DNA of 13,401 bases from CAG-791 sp964386925 (lineage in GTDB: Bacteria; Bacillota; Clostridia; Lachnospirales; Lachnospiraceae): positions 1 through 13,401 of the forward strand of contig CAYLUU010000062.1 in assembly GCA_964386925.1 (NCBI GenBank). The letters run 5' to 3'. Positions 13,226 through 13,401 of this stretch are shown in pieces. Each line of letters opens with the position of its first letter. The stretch's first letter is position 1. Below the pieces are notes generated by a model, which ran no database searches, had not been told where the DNA came from, and worked only from the letters and a program-made list of their open reading frames with translations. Made by a program: the position numbers and the translations under genes.

Positions 13226-13253
13226 TTTATCCGATGGAAAGAGACGAATTCAA
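13226..13253 (-). promoter_or_regulatory. Possible promoter of the beta-mannosidase gene
   Basis: TTGAAT (13248-13253) and GATAAA (13226-13231) on the minus strand have a 16-base spacer and match four of six consensus positions each. The leader would be about 139 nt. A weaker alternative closer to the gene (TTGCGT with GATAAC, near 13143-13172) exists. Confidence 0.35.
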
Positions 13254-13302
13254 GTAAGACCTGATAACCCCTAAATGTGCCCGAAAACGTTGAAAATACA
13301 AC

Positions 13303-13340
13303 AAAAAATCGGCTTCCATCAAAACTTGATGAAAGCCGAT
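13303..13340 (-). terminator. Intrinsic terminator of the tRNA transcript
   Basis: On the minus strand ATCGGCTTTCATC (13340-13328) pairs with GATGGAAGCCGAT (13320-13308) over 13 bp, including one U-G wobble, followed by a run of T (13308-13303). It begins ten bases after the tRNA 3' end, the expected place for a tRNA operon terminator. Confidence 0.9.
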
Positions 13341-13349
13341 AAAACATAG

Positions 13350-13401
13350 CTGGGCTAGTAGGATTCGAACCTACGAAATGACGGAGTCAGAGTCCGTTGC
13401 C
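13350..13401 (-). tRNA. tRNA-Gln (anticodon CTG), 3' part
   Basis: Read on the minus strand, the anticodon stem ACGGA/TCCGT encloses the loop CTCTGAC, giving anticodon CTG for codon CAG. The T arm GTAGG-TTCGAAT-CCTAC and the 3' acceptor strand TAGCCCA (13357-13351) with discriminator G follow. CCA is not encoded. The 5' acceptor strand and most of the D arm lie outside the window. Confidence 0.93.

Noticed and set aside
13282..13295. Possible catabolite-responsive (cre) site CGAAAACGTTGAAA
   Set aside because: It differs from the cre consensus at two conserved positions and lies far upstream of the predicted start; too weak to annotate.
13141..13347. 68-codon minus-strand frame before the beta-mannosidase gene
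   Set aside because: It begins within the tRNA terminator and covers the promoter and operator-like repeats; no ribosome binding site or family resemblance.

Overview
The window looks like chromosome of a Gram-positive anaerobe of the Clostridia, most likely Lachnospiraceae-like. Evidence: the rpsF-ssb-rpsR order, strong AGGAGG-type ribosome binding sites, a moderately GC-rich base composition, an ACT-domain threonine ammonia-lyase of the Firmicutes type, and a tRNA without an encoded CCA. No phage, transposase, CRISPR or classical mobile-element gene is present. The genus call is an inference. Ten of the twelve protein genes, counting the partial rpsR, lie on the minus strand; only the AraC-type regulator and the patatin-like gene are on plus. 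Layout, left to right: (1) 1-1076, the ribosomal/replication operon rpsF-ssb-rpsR (minus; rpsR is cut by the window edge), with a clear promoter and a leader containing two hairpins. (2) 1186-3239, a minus-strand operon ilvA - small unknown gene - HdeD-like membrane protein, with a 9-nt gap and a 4-nt ATGA overlap. (3) 3347-4301, a zinc-dependent phospholipase C-like protein whose ribosome binding site directly follows a terminator-like hairpin. (4) 4424-7544, uxuA and a UxuB-like polyol/mannonate dehydrogenase (minus), divergent from an AraC-family regulator (plus, 7774-8673). These form a hexuronate (glucuronate/fructuronate-mannonate) catabolism unit. (5) 8651-9226, an Hsp20 small heat-shock protein (minus) that overlaps the regulator tail to tail. 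(6) 9440-10297, a patatin-like phospholipase (plus). (7) 10468-13080, a large intracellular GH2 beta-mannosidase (minus). (8) 13303-13401, a terminator and the 3' part of tRNA-Gln(CTG) (minus). Metabolically, UxuB reduces fructuronate and UxuA dehydrates mannonate to 2-keto-3-deoxygluconate; the later enzymes are not in the window. The beta-mannosidase releases mannose from mannooligosaccharides and is not part of the uronate pathway, although both fit plant polysaccharide use in the gut. The most unusual signal is in the 539-bp gap between uxuA and the AraC gene. A 156-nt segment (7299-7454) in the predicted uxuA 5' leader folds, on the uxuA-sense strand only, into a nearly gapless four-way-junction cloverleaf. 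A 13-bp closing helix encloses three long hairpins, with three G-U wobble pairs and a tandem G-A motif that would be mismatches on the other strand. It is either an undescribed structured leader RNA or a MITE-like repeat with terminal inverted repeats. A paired direct repeat (TTGTCCA) overlaps the -35 of the same promoter, and a second large stem-loop lies between uxuA and uxuB.
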